64,000 nt of DNA from Diospyros lotus (Eukaryota; Streptophyta; Magnoliopsida; Ericales; Ebenaceae). Location of the stretch: positions 26,197,310 to 26,261,309 of the forward strand of contig NC_068352.1 in the NCBI RefSeq assembly GCF_014633365.1, written 5' to 3'. Positions 24,300 through 32,776 of the stretch are shown here, in pieces. Every line of letters begins with the position of its first letter. Position 1 is the stretch's first letter. The notes beneath the pieces are model-generated. The model was not told the DNA's origin. It did no database searches and worked only from the letters and a program-made list of their open reading frames with translations. The translations under genes were made by a program, and so were the position numbers.

Positions 24300-25929
24300 T
24301 TCCTGTGATCGTGAGCCAAGAGTTTTATATATTTGATGTTGTATAATCTTCTATAGGTATGCTAGAGAAGAAATCAATTGTAAATCCATTGTTGTTGATT
24401 ATGGTGGAAGGTTTAATCGACCTTCAACCTCATGCATGATTCTTACTCTTAATCTAAAGGGTTTTCCATACTTAAAAATTTTGGTTTTTATTGTGGTATT
24501 GATTCTTGTGATTTCTAGTTTGATATTGGTTTTGATCATTGCCTACTATTTAATTTGCATAAGAGGGAAAAGGAACAGATTTGTTTACTGTTGTTTAAAT
24601 CGATTGTTTGTGTAGATTTTTCCCAATACAATGGTTTTAGAGATAGGTTTACTGTTGAAGTGATTTTTATGTTTGATTAAATGAATGTTTCATCGTATAT
24701 CGTCGAAACATATGCTTATGCACTTTGGGTAAAATTGAAGAATCTCTATAAATGGAAGAAGGTACAAAGTAAGGCTTATATGATTAGGAATCATGTAAAC
24801 TTGGAATACAAAGATGGAAACAATGTAGCGGAACATTTGAATATAAGTTTTAGGTTATTTTGAATGATCAATTGACCCGCATGAAACTTGTTTTAAACAA
24901 TGAGATAAAATCATTGATTATGTTGAGCTCTTTGCCTAATAATTGGAAAACTTTGGTTGTCTCTAACTCAACTTTTATTGGTTTAACAACAATGAGTGTG
25001 ATAAAAGATAACAAGTTTAATAAAGAATGTAAAAGGAAAGAACGTGATATATTTACTTTTAAATCTGCGACATTGAACATAGAAAGATGAGGGAGAAGCA
25101 AAGTGAAAAATGCTCATGATTATTCTTGTGATTCAAGAAACAAAGACATGTAAATGCATAGGAAGTCGAAAATGAATAAAGAGATTTTTTTTATTTTATC
25201 TAAAAGTACATGTATATATATATAAATCAAAATTGTACAGAATATACTAAGCATACTAAGGAGAAAATAAAAGGGCCAAACTAATGCCCCAAAACATAAT
25301 GTTCGTGCTGAATTAAAATATGAGAATACAAAATAATAATAATAATAATAATTTTGTATATATGTGTTTTAATTTGATTAATAAAACAATTCACATGAGA
25401 CCTTGAACCCTCAAGATTACTTCTTATTATTGTGACAAACTAGGTCATGTTAAAAAGGAAGTGCAGAAAATTAAAAATAGAACAGTCAAGGGATAGAGGT
25501 GAAGATGGGAAAAAAAAAAAAAAAATACAACATGAGTGGCATCTAATGGTGATGTGATTATTACTTTAAATGGTGGTTGTGTTAATCTTACATGCCAAAA
25601 TCCTATATGGGTGGTTAACTCAACTGCTTTGTTTCATGTCACAATCATCCTATCCTACTGGTGATTTTGGCTATGTTAGGATAGGTAATGATGGTAGATG
25701 GAGAATTGAGTATGAGAGATGTTTTATTGGAAACTAACATTGGCTGCAAATTGCTTCTAAAAAATGTCAAATATGTTCCAGAAATATGCCTCAGTTTGTT
25801 GTCTATAGGTCAGCTTAAGGATGAGGGTTATCATGACCATTTTGGCGGCGGAAAATTAGAAATTAAAGAAGGGTTCTTTGGTGTTAACTAAAGGAAAGAA
25901 TAATAATGAGACTCCTTACATGACACAAG
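24300..25929 (+). pseudogene. Copia gag/protease remnant (left part)
   Basis: Broken + strand frames match Copia gag: ALWVKLKNLYKWKKVQSKAY near 24720-24780 and LPNNWKTLVVSNSTF near 24930-24980. A decayed zinc knuckle (YYCDKLGHVKKE) lies near 25430, then protease-region sequence with LLLKNVKYVPEICLSLLSIG (about 25755-25815). Stops and frameshifts interrupt it, so it is non-functional. It is cut by the Athila insertion at 25929/25930 and resumes at 39876. No LTR for it was identified; the left edge is approximate. Confidence 0.75.
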
Positions 25930-28035
25930 TGACTGCACTCTCACCCTGCAATTAAAACACAAAACAAAACACAATAAAAATTTTATATTTTATTTATTTA
26001 TTTAGGCGAGAGGTTTATACTCGTCAGTGTACGAGTGCAGTTGTAGTTCAAATTTAAATTTATACTTTCTGGATAAGTCCAGGTCGTCCACTGAGAGATT
26101 TATTTATGACAAAAGAAAAAAAAGAATGTCACACACACGCACACGCATTTAGATGGATTGATAACATGATTTTTTATGATTTTTTTAGATAACAAATACT
26201 AGAAAATAAAGCAAGACAGAAGTTGAAATAAATACTAAACGTGAGAATATGAAATTGGAAAGTACTTGAGTTAAGACAATTTCAGTGACAACCCGTTGAT
26301 TCCCAAATATTAGCATAAAAGATTAGCAACATTAATTTAATTTCAGATATGAGGATTTGTTATTAAATGCAATTAAAGATAATGATAGCTCTAGTTTAAG
26401 CAATCCCCATACATGATATGCGGGATTCTAATTTAAGAAACTACCATAAATTCAATTACAATTAATACACAAAACAACTAAATTAATCATCCGGGTTTGG
26501 GTATGATAGCGTTTCCAGTTCTAGTAACTCTCATGCGTGACATGAAAGCTCTAAGTTAGGCTTACGCTCCAATCCAAACCTAGTGATTTTTCAATAATCA
26601 AAACACACTCATATTGAAGTTTAAACCAATGTTACTCATTTAAAGCATAGCTTTCTTTGGGAATCATTGGCGTTAGACACTGTCCTTGCCTTAACCCAAG
26701 ATTAGATTTAGCTACTCATCTCTATTAAATTAATTGACAACAATTTAAATGACATAATTTAAATAACAGAATTTAAATGATAGGAATTAAAATATAAGAA
26801 ACTAACCGGCCATTTAGGCGGTAGATAATTAAAATACAAGAATTAAAATTGCAAGAATTTAAAGGCAAGAAACTAACCGTCCATTTAGGCGGTAAACAAT
26901 TAAATGACAAGAATTAAAATTGCAGAAATTTAAAGGCACAAATTAACCGGCCATTTAGGCGGTGAATAATAAAGTAATAATAAATGACATAAGAATTTAA
27001 AAGAAGAAAGGAAGGAAGTAAGATCACAAGAGAGAATACTAAAGAAAAGGGGAAAGAACAAGAACAATTCTCAAAGAGAGAATTATAAGGAAACAACTAA
27101 ACTTTGATTCAAGAATAATAATCACACTTACAAATGCAATCAAGTGATCTATTTATAGGCCACAAGATGCAATACAAACCACACAATTTCAATTATTCAA
27201 CTAGACATAATTATATCTAATGGGCACTCACACACTTAAAGTTAAATGGATTTTAGCTATAATACACACCTAATATTAAATGGATTTTAGCTAAAATACA
27301 TACCTAATAAAGCATTCATAAAGTTAAATGGATTTTAGCTATAATATCCACCTAATAGTTAAGTGGATTTTAGCTAAAAAACACACCTAATAAAGCTCTC
27401 ACATAAAAAATAAAAATAGATTTTTATAAATTGATTTTTAATCTTCATTAGGATTAAAAATAATCCTTGGGCCTTCTCCAAATAATATCTTCCATGGGTT
27501 GCTCAAATTGGGCCTTAATTCTTCATGGGCTTAAATTCTTCATGGACTTTAATTTTTCATGTGCTTGATTTCTTCATGGACTTGAATTCTTCATGGGCTT
27601 GATTTCTCCATGGACTTGAATTCTTCATGGGCTTGATTTCTCCATGGGTTTGATTTCTTCATGGACTTGAATTCTTCATGGACTTTAAGTCTTCATGGGC
27701 TTTAATTCTTCATGCCTAAAAAAATAAAAATAATTTAATATTATTAATAAATTATATATTATATATATGTATTACACATGGCACATATATATATATATAT
27801 TATATTATATTATATATATTACATGAATGCATATAATGATGTATATGTATTATATATGATTTTATATATTATTATTATTATTATTAAATTTACTTTAAAA
27901 TTTCATTTCATTCATTTTTCAATTTAAACTTGCATATAACCATAAAATATATATTAATATCTAATTTAAACTATTTTTAAGATCAAAAGAATGATATAAT
28001 TATAACAAAATTTTTATAAAATTAACCACTAATCA
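25930..28035 (-). repeat. Athila 3' LTR
   Basis: 2106 bp, the downstream LTR on the element's strand; ends TG...CA. Internal features: about three 65-bp units containing aaccggccatttaggcggt (26813-26965), four units built on ggattttagct (27239-27390) and a 17-bp minisatellite (about 27515-27715). The same blocks occur in the other LTR. Confidence 0.93.
27515..27715. repeat. 17-bp minisatellite in LTR
   Basis: About twelve units of the pattern ttcttcatggacttgaa and variants. The matching array in the other LTR is near 39368-39557. Units are contiguous with no spacers, so this is not CRISPR-like. Confidence 0.85.
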
Positions 28036-28046
28036 CCACTAATCAT

Positions 28047-28060
28047 ACCCCCCAACTTAA
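28047..28060 (-). other. 3' polypurine tract
   Basis: On the sense strand TTTAAGTTGGGGGGT lies 12 bp before the 3' LTR start. This is the expected position for plus-strand priming. Similar motifs occur at 29461-29474 and 31817-31830. Confidence 0.75.
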
Positions 28061-29460
28061 ACATTGCTAGTCCCTTAGCAATCAGATTATACACCTGCCA
28101 AACTTTATTCACAATAACTGTATGAATGTAAAAATTTCAAATTCGAAACCGAAATGCATAAAATTAAATAAATAATTTAGCATTCTAAATCAGATTTTTG
28201 GTTAAAGGTCATACAATCTCAGGAATGGAAATTAGGATAACCAACACACAGACTTACTCCCTCGAAGCTTTGACTTCAAATCTTACTATGGATTTTCTCT
28301 CCAATAAAAAGGATTCCTCAGGTGTACACACAAGGGGGTGCACCGTTATAAGAGTAAATGCAGAACAAGTTCAAAACTCGGTGCCATCCTAAATACAAGG
28401 AACGTATTTTCATGAAAGAATAAGGAAATTGACATAGCTTCATGATTGGAATAATGCTCTAGATGAGTAACTTCTGAATTTAAACATGATTCCCTACTCC
28501 AAACTCGAATTCTGAGATCACATGATTTATAGCATCAAAAGGGACCAGACTGGGTTGTAATGGGGCTATAAGGTTAATACGGGTTGTCAAGGAAAAGGTA
28601 GAGTGTGCAAAGGGTGTGTCGGGAATTTTTTTTTTTTTTTTAGCATTCATTTTGAAACAGTTATGCTGAATAACTAAGAGAATTTGCCCCTTTTTTTTTC
28701 ACTTTTTTTTTTCTTTTTTTTTTCTTTTTCTTTTTAAATATGAAAATAGATAAACAGACTAATTCCCAAAATCACACCAGATTGGATAAAATTCATATGG
28801 TTATGGGTTAAACAAGGGTAACGAAAGAAGTTGTACTACAAATGGCTCAAATGGGCTAACAAGAGGTTGATTTAAAGAAAAAAAATAAGCTCAAAATGAA
28901 AGAAATTGATCCCCCTATCATGCTTCTCAGTCATCTAATTCATAGTTTGAAACCAGTCAAATTCATCCGCTATCATACTAGACATTCAAAGCGAATTGAT
29001 ATTTTGAAGCCATTGAAAAGATAAGATAAACAAGAGAGCATATTTAGAGTAAGTGTTATTTCACTCAGAATTAACGGTTATTAGGCTCAAACACTTGCTT
29101 GGGTAATAGTCTCCACTTCTGTTGAGGGATCATACAGTGTACTAATCAGCTAATTACTGTTACCTTTGACTTTATGACCGATAACCAATTTCTAAATTTT
29201 AAATCCCTGATGAATGTAAATTACTTATTCTCATGCATAAACGTTTTCAAATGAGAAATCAATGCATTCATGTTTCGTATTGCAAACTTAACCGGCTATC
29301 AGTGCATAACTTTAAAGCTTTAGGAATAGCATTATTTAAAACACATAATAATTTTTTTTTATAAGAGTAGATAAAGACAATCAATTCCCACAAGACTACA
29401 AACTAGTAATTACAAACTCACAGTTAAATATAAACCAGATGATTCATGACTAGACCTTAC

Positions 29461-29474
29461 ACCCCCCAACTTGA
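29461..29474 (-). other. Second polypurine-like motif
   Basis: Sense-strand TTCAAGTTGGGGGGT, one base different from the 3' tract and 1.4 kb upstream of it, just after the LOG-like ORF and hairpin repeats. Confidence 0.6.
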
Positions 29475-29639
29475 ATTGCAGTAATAAATCAGGGTTGTTA
29501 GGAATACCTGTAACTCCACAAGTCCATAGATTTGCTGTGAACTGCTAAAACTTAAACAACAAATGAGCACACCATATAGATATATATTTATATTTTCACA
29601 CCAAAATAAAAATTTCATGCAAGTCATAAGATAAGCAAA

Positions 29640-29684
29640 ATGCGTCTCAAGAGTACAAAAAGTACTCCTTACTCAGCCATCTTA
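29640..29684 (-). repeat. Hairpin repeat, copy 1
   Basis: 45-bp unit identical to 29802-29846 and related to part of the NABP-like ORF (30838-30891). It contains a perfect 6-bp inverted repeat gagtac/gtactc (29651-29656, 29662-29667) around five A residues. Confidence 0.85.
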
Positions 29685-29801
29685 TCAAAGACTTTGCTAA
29701 CAACATTCCACAGTTTTGTTTTTTTTGTTTTTTGTTTTTTTTTTTTTTTTTTTTTTCAAGAACACAACCAAAAAAAATCCTGCAAGTTGTACAATAACTA
29801 G

Positions 29802-29846
29802 ATGCGTCTCAAGAGTACAAAAAGTACTCCTTACTCAGCCATCTTA
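29802..29846 (-). repeat. Hairpin repeat, copy 2
   Basis: Identical 45-bp unit, 162 bp from copy 1, starting 15 bp past the stop codon of the LOG-like ORF on the sense strand. Same stem and A5 loop. Confidence 0.85.
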
Positions 29847-29860
29847 ATAAAGAGCATTTC

Positions 29861-30520
29861 TCACAGTGATAAATCTAAATTAATCGGACCCCTTGGGCGC
29901 TTGTTACTAATTGCCTTAGACCAGTCTATCCGAGGCTCATGAGGATCGTACTGTGGAACATAAGCATGTAATTTCTCTAACAGCTTATCAATGGTGGATG
30001 CAGAAATGAGAATCTTTCTTGCTGAACGAGAAATGAACTGTTGGTCCACAGCCTGATCAAGAAAAGAGAGTAACCCATCGAAAAAATGGTTAACATTTAA
30101 AAGTCCAATGGGTTTGGTATGGAGATTACTCTTGGCCCAGGAGATTATACAAAAAAATTCTTCAAGTGTTCCAAAACCTCCTGGTAAAGCAATGAAGGCA
30201 TCTGACTGATAAATCTTACAAGCCATGCGCTCAGACATAGAAGTCGTTTCTATAAGTTGACCGCGTGTAATCCCGGAAATATGTGGTTCAGCTAAAGGGA
30301 TTGGCATTATACCTACCACAGATGAATTTCCAAGATGTACAGCTTGTGAAACATAACCATTCAATCCACGACTTCCCCCTCCATATACCAAATTAATTTT
30401 TTTCTCTCCTAATTTTTTACCAAGTTCGTTCGCTGCAAGTGCGTAACAAATATCACTCCCAAGTTGAGAGCCACAAAGTACACATATGGTTTTAATTTGA
30501 CGAACGAACTGCCCTTCCAT
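29861..30520 (-). CDS. LOG-like cytokinin phosphoribohydrolase in Athila
   Basis: Intact 219-residue frame matching the LONELY GUY family, which releases free cytokinin from cytokinin riboside 5'-monophosphates in the cytosol. Landmarks: CVLCGS (residues 13-18) and LVYGGGSRGLNG (44-55) in the Rossmann-like nucleotide fold, the signature PGGFGTLEE (113-121) with its catalytic Glu, and the upstream Arg98 in MSERMA. Length is normal for plant LOGs. Changes from usual plant LOGs are visible: GGGSIGLMG is GGGSRGLNG, and the Lys after the conserved Arg is Met99. It has no introns, unlike host LOG genes, and lies on the retrotransposon's sense strand between pol and the 3' LTR. A pyrimidine-rich splice acceptor (30541-30542) sits 20 nt before its ATG. 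Activity is inferred, not shown; a related lysine-decarboxylase-annotated paralogue with another substrate is the main alternative. Confidence 0.9.
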   Translation of the reverse strand: MEGQFVRQIKTICVLCGSQLGSDICYALAANELGKKLGEKKINLVYGGGSRGLNGYVSQAVHLGNSSVVGIMPIPLAEPHISGITRGQLIETTSMSERMACKIYQSDAFIALPGGFGTLEEFFCIISWAKSNLHTKPIGLLNVNHFFDGLLSFLDQAVDQQFISRSARKILISASTIDKLLEKLHAYVPQYDPHEPRIDWSKAISNKRPRGPINLDLSL

Positions 30521-30687
30521 GTTTGTTTCTTTTGTATGTCCTGAAAAGAAGTTTGGAGATCAAAAGTAGCTATACAACAATTCAACAAGAAATAAATACA
30601 AACAAAAATCTTGCGTATATATAAGTAGTTGTGATTGTGGCTCACATCTTCCTCTGGTTTTACGTCTAGAAACGGCTTAAACACTTT
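30521..30687 (-). promoter_or_regulatory. Inter-ORF region with 3' splice site
   Basis: 167 bp between the NABP-like stop and the LOG-like start. On the sense strand the distal part is T-rich and ends CTTCTTTTCAG at 30541-30551, a strong-looking plant acceptor, followed after 20 nt by the LOG start. The only good-looking donor seen upstream is CAG|GTAC at 31304/31305. Confidence 0.5.
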
Positions 30688-31233
30688 CTATGAAGTGGGG
30701 ATAAGCTTCCCATCCAATTTTCTTATAGATTGGCAAACAGGGTCGTTTTTAGTCAGATTCCCAAGACTATAGCGTTGGTGGTCACTTCTGAACTGGGTCC
30801 ATAAAGCAAGAAGTTCTCTTTGCACTATTCCACACGGATGCGTCTCAAGAGTCAATCGGATATCATCCAGAGACTCCTTACTCAGTCCATCCTTTATGAA
30901 ACTAATTTTATCTTCTCGATTTATGGACGTAAACCCCACAGATTTACATCGTGTGTTACAGGTCCATCGAGCACATTTGTAACAACCATTCACTCTTTTC
31001 GCTCTTCTTTTCTTCGCAAAACTACTCTTCCCTAAGCCTGGAAAATGCTTAAAACTAGGTGAAGTTTCACCAGCTAATCGAACTTTTGCTTCGATCAGCC
31101 AACGAATATCTTCAGGGATGTTATTAAGCATCAACAACCTAAGTCTTTCACACCTAGCAACATAAATTTTTTTCAAATCATTCTGCGGGAGAGATGGATA
31201 GTACTTGTGAATTTTTGAGAGATAAAGATCCAT
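30688..31233 (-). CDS. Cys-rich basic protein, viral NABP-like
   Basis: Intact 181-residue frame. Residues about 66-115 contain the segment GLGKSSFAKKRRAKRVNGC, a basic arm (KKRRAKR, 74-80) directly followed by a four-Cys cluster at 84, 87, 92 and 96 (C-x2-C-x4-C-x3-C), then an ISFIKDG-type block. This layout matches the cysteine-rich nucleic-acid-binding proteins encoded at the 3' end of carla-, viti-, allexi- and trichovirus genomes, several of which are RNA-silencing suppressors or symptom determinants. The N-terminal 60 residues (with LRLLMLNNIPEDIRWLIEAK) and the C-terminal 65 are not recognised. The protein is longer than most viral members (about 100-130 residues). It lies on the Athila sense strand upstream of the LOG-like gene. 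Similarity is by eye; a convergent zinc-ribbon protein remains possible. Confidence 0.72.
   Translation of the reverse strand: MDLYLSKIHKYYPSLPQNDLKKIYVARCERLRLLMLNNIPEDIRWLIEAKVRLAGETSPSFKHFPGLGKSSFAKKRRAKRVNGCYKCARWTCNTRCKSVGFTSINREDKISFIKDGLSKESLDDIRLTLETHPCGIVQRELLALWTQFRSDHQRYSLGNLTKNDPVCQSIRKLDGKLIPTS
30838..30891 (-). repeat. Hairpin repeat, copy 3 (within NABP-like ORF)
   Basis: Shares both flanks (atgcgtctcaagagt and actccttactcag) with the copies at 29640 and 29802. The centre differs: arms gagtc (849-853 of the 30,000s) and gactc (872-876) enclose an inner GGAT/ATCC stem. Encodes part of the NABP-like protein (KESLDDIRLTLETH). Confidence 0.75.
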
Positions 31234-31538
31234 TTTTTTTTTTAAACTATACTAAGAAAAAAAAAAGTAAAGAACTATAAACTTTACAAAAGGGATGAGA
31301 GTACCTGATCGGAGAATAACACAAAAGAGAGAAGACTGAGCTCAAGAAGGGTGGCTTGCCTTATACAGATATGGAGTCTCTTATAGAGCAATGACCATCA
31401 CTATTTTACACTCGGCTCGAGGCATGCCATAATTACAGGGTTATGCTTGGCGTCTCTTTTTCAACGCTTGGCGTGCCTCATTTTTCAACATTTGGCAGTG
31501 TGCCTTATCCTTTATAGGGCAGTGTGATTGCACTGCCC
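31234..31538 (-). promoter_or_regulatory. Candidate internal promoter of accessory genes
   Basis: On the sense strand, upstream to downstream: an 8-bp palindrome GGGCAGTG/CACTGCCC with a 6-base loop (31517-31538) beside CTATAAAGG, three near-repeats built on GCCAAGCGTTGAAAAA (31445-31504), then TATA-like CTCTATAAGAG (31379-31389) and CTGTATAAGGC (31358-31368). A CT-rich leader follows up to the NABP-like ATG. This resembles a compact RNA polymerase II promoter, but no transcript evidence is available. Confidence 0.5.
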
Positions 31539-32156
31539 AAGAAAAGATAGCTACCACCAGCGTCAATTCTGTCTCTCTCAATTCAAAATTTTTTTTTATT
31601 TTTTTTATTATTATTTTATTATTTTTTTAATTTTTTTTATTCTTATTCTTATTATTATTATTATTATTTTTTTGATTTTTTTTTTTTTGTTAATAAATGT
31701 TTTGTTTTAGGGGCCCAATAAAATCATACATACCACACAAGACAATATTATCGAGTCTAACAAAATTATTTGCACAATAGATCAGTTTCAAACACCAATA
31801 AAATCAAGTACACCTTACCCCCCAACTTAAATTGCGCATTGTCCTCAATCGACAATAAAAGGATAGAAGATAGGCATACCTGGTGGTCTTCAATGCATGA
31901 ACTCGTATGCAAAAAAAAAATTTTATTTAGACTGCACACAGAGAAACACTATTTGAATCAAAGTTAATTAAGTAATGCAGAAAATGAACAACTTATATAT
32001 ATAATTCTTTATTATTTTATTTTATTTTTTTCTTTTTTATTTATTTAATTTTATTATTTTTTTTATTTTTTTTTTTTCAGATCTATAAACATCCATTTAA
32101 CCTAAATGGAAAGGTGGTCTTTTAACGTCAGATTCCCAGACGATAGGAAACTTTCC
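31539..32156 (-). other. Non-coding spacer between pol and accessory genes
   Basis: Very T/A-rich on the + strand (31585-31690 and 32000-32080), with a polypurine-like motif at 31817-31830. No ORF supported. Confidence 0.6.
31817..31830 (-). other. Third polypurine-like motif
   Basis: Sense-strand TTAAGTTGGGGGGT between pol and the accessory genes, matching the 3' polypurine tract. A central priming site is one reading; a duplicated 3' end is another. Confidence 0.55.
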
Positions 32157-32776
32157 CTACTCATCAGATGATGATGGATCATCTAAATCCACAACTCCTT
32201 CATTCTCCTCAACACTACCCTGGTATGGTTTCAACCTATGACCATTGACTGTTAGAAGCTGTCCTGACTCCGGATTTTCTATCTCAAATGCCCCATATCC
32301 TGAGATGGACTTGATTACAAAGGGGCCGACCCATCGAGACTTCAATTTTCCTGGGAATAGATGCAATCGAGAATCATACAAGAGTACCCGTTGCCCTACC
32401 TGAAAGCTTTTTCGAATGATGTGCCGATCATGTAACTCTTTCATGCGAACCTTGGCCAATCGTGCATTTTCAAATGCTTCATTCCGAATTTCTCAAGTTC
32501 ATTCAATTGGAGCTTCCTGGATAAGCCTGCTTCAGTTAGACTCTTGTTGATCTTATGAATTGCCCAATATGCTTTATGCTCAATTTCCACCGGCAGATGA
32601 CAAGATTTACCGTATACTAGCCTATAGGGAGACATTCCCAAAATTGTTTTGTAAGCTGTTCTGTATGCCCAAAGAGCGTCTACTAGTCTTAAGGACCAAT
32701 CCTTACGATTAGCAGCAACAGTCTTTTCCAATATGCGCTTAATCTCCCTATTGGCTAGCTCAGCTTGACCATTGGT
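32157..32776 (-). pseudogene. Athila integrase C-terminal part (broken)
   Basis: Continuation of the integrase after an in-frame stop just below 32777. The first piece (32441-32776) carries the third catalytic acidic residue region ([14 protein letters not shown]) and the [18 protein letters not shown] segment. A single-base frameshift near 32462-32490 leads into the second piece (32157-32459), with a GPF-type C-terminal domain (RWVGPFVIKSISGYGAFEIEN) and an acidic end (DLDDPSSSDE). Together the two breaks should prevent a full integrase from this copy. Confidence 0.88.

Larger units (their letters stand above)
21799..24300. other. Intergenic AT-rich region
   Basis: No gene recognised. Holds a TAGGG/TTGGG run at about 22466-22500 and a Harbinger-like MITE at 22750-22982. 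Confidence 0.5.
28036..29860 (-). other. Athila 3' non-coding region
   Basis: Between the LOG-like ORF and the 3' LTR. Contains T-rich runs (28628-28640, 28689-28735, 29715-29757), two copies of a hairpin repeat (29640-29684, 29802-29846) and a second polypurine-like motif (29461-29474). No ORF with recognisable content. Confidence 0.6.

Noticed and set aside
27515..27715. Regularly spaced short repeats resembling a CRISPR array
   Set aside because: Units are contiguous 17-bp tandem repeats inside a plant LTR with no unique spacers.
30409..30684. 91-codon minus-strand frame spanning the gap between the two Athila accessory ORFs
   Set aside because: Overlaps the LOG-like start in another frame, has no recognisable content and contains the putative splice acceptor.
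31252..31304. A 53-bp leader intron before the NABP-like ORF (GTACTC...CTTAG)
   Set aside because: Both sites look acceptable, but 53 bp is shorter than usual plant introns; the donor is more plausible with the acceptor at 30541.
28057..32156. Envelope-like ORF expected in some Athila elements
   Set aside because: I looked for a long frame with signal and membrane segments between pol and the 3' LTR and found only the NABP-like and LOG-like ORFs.
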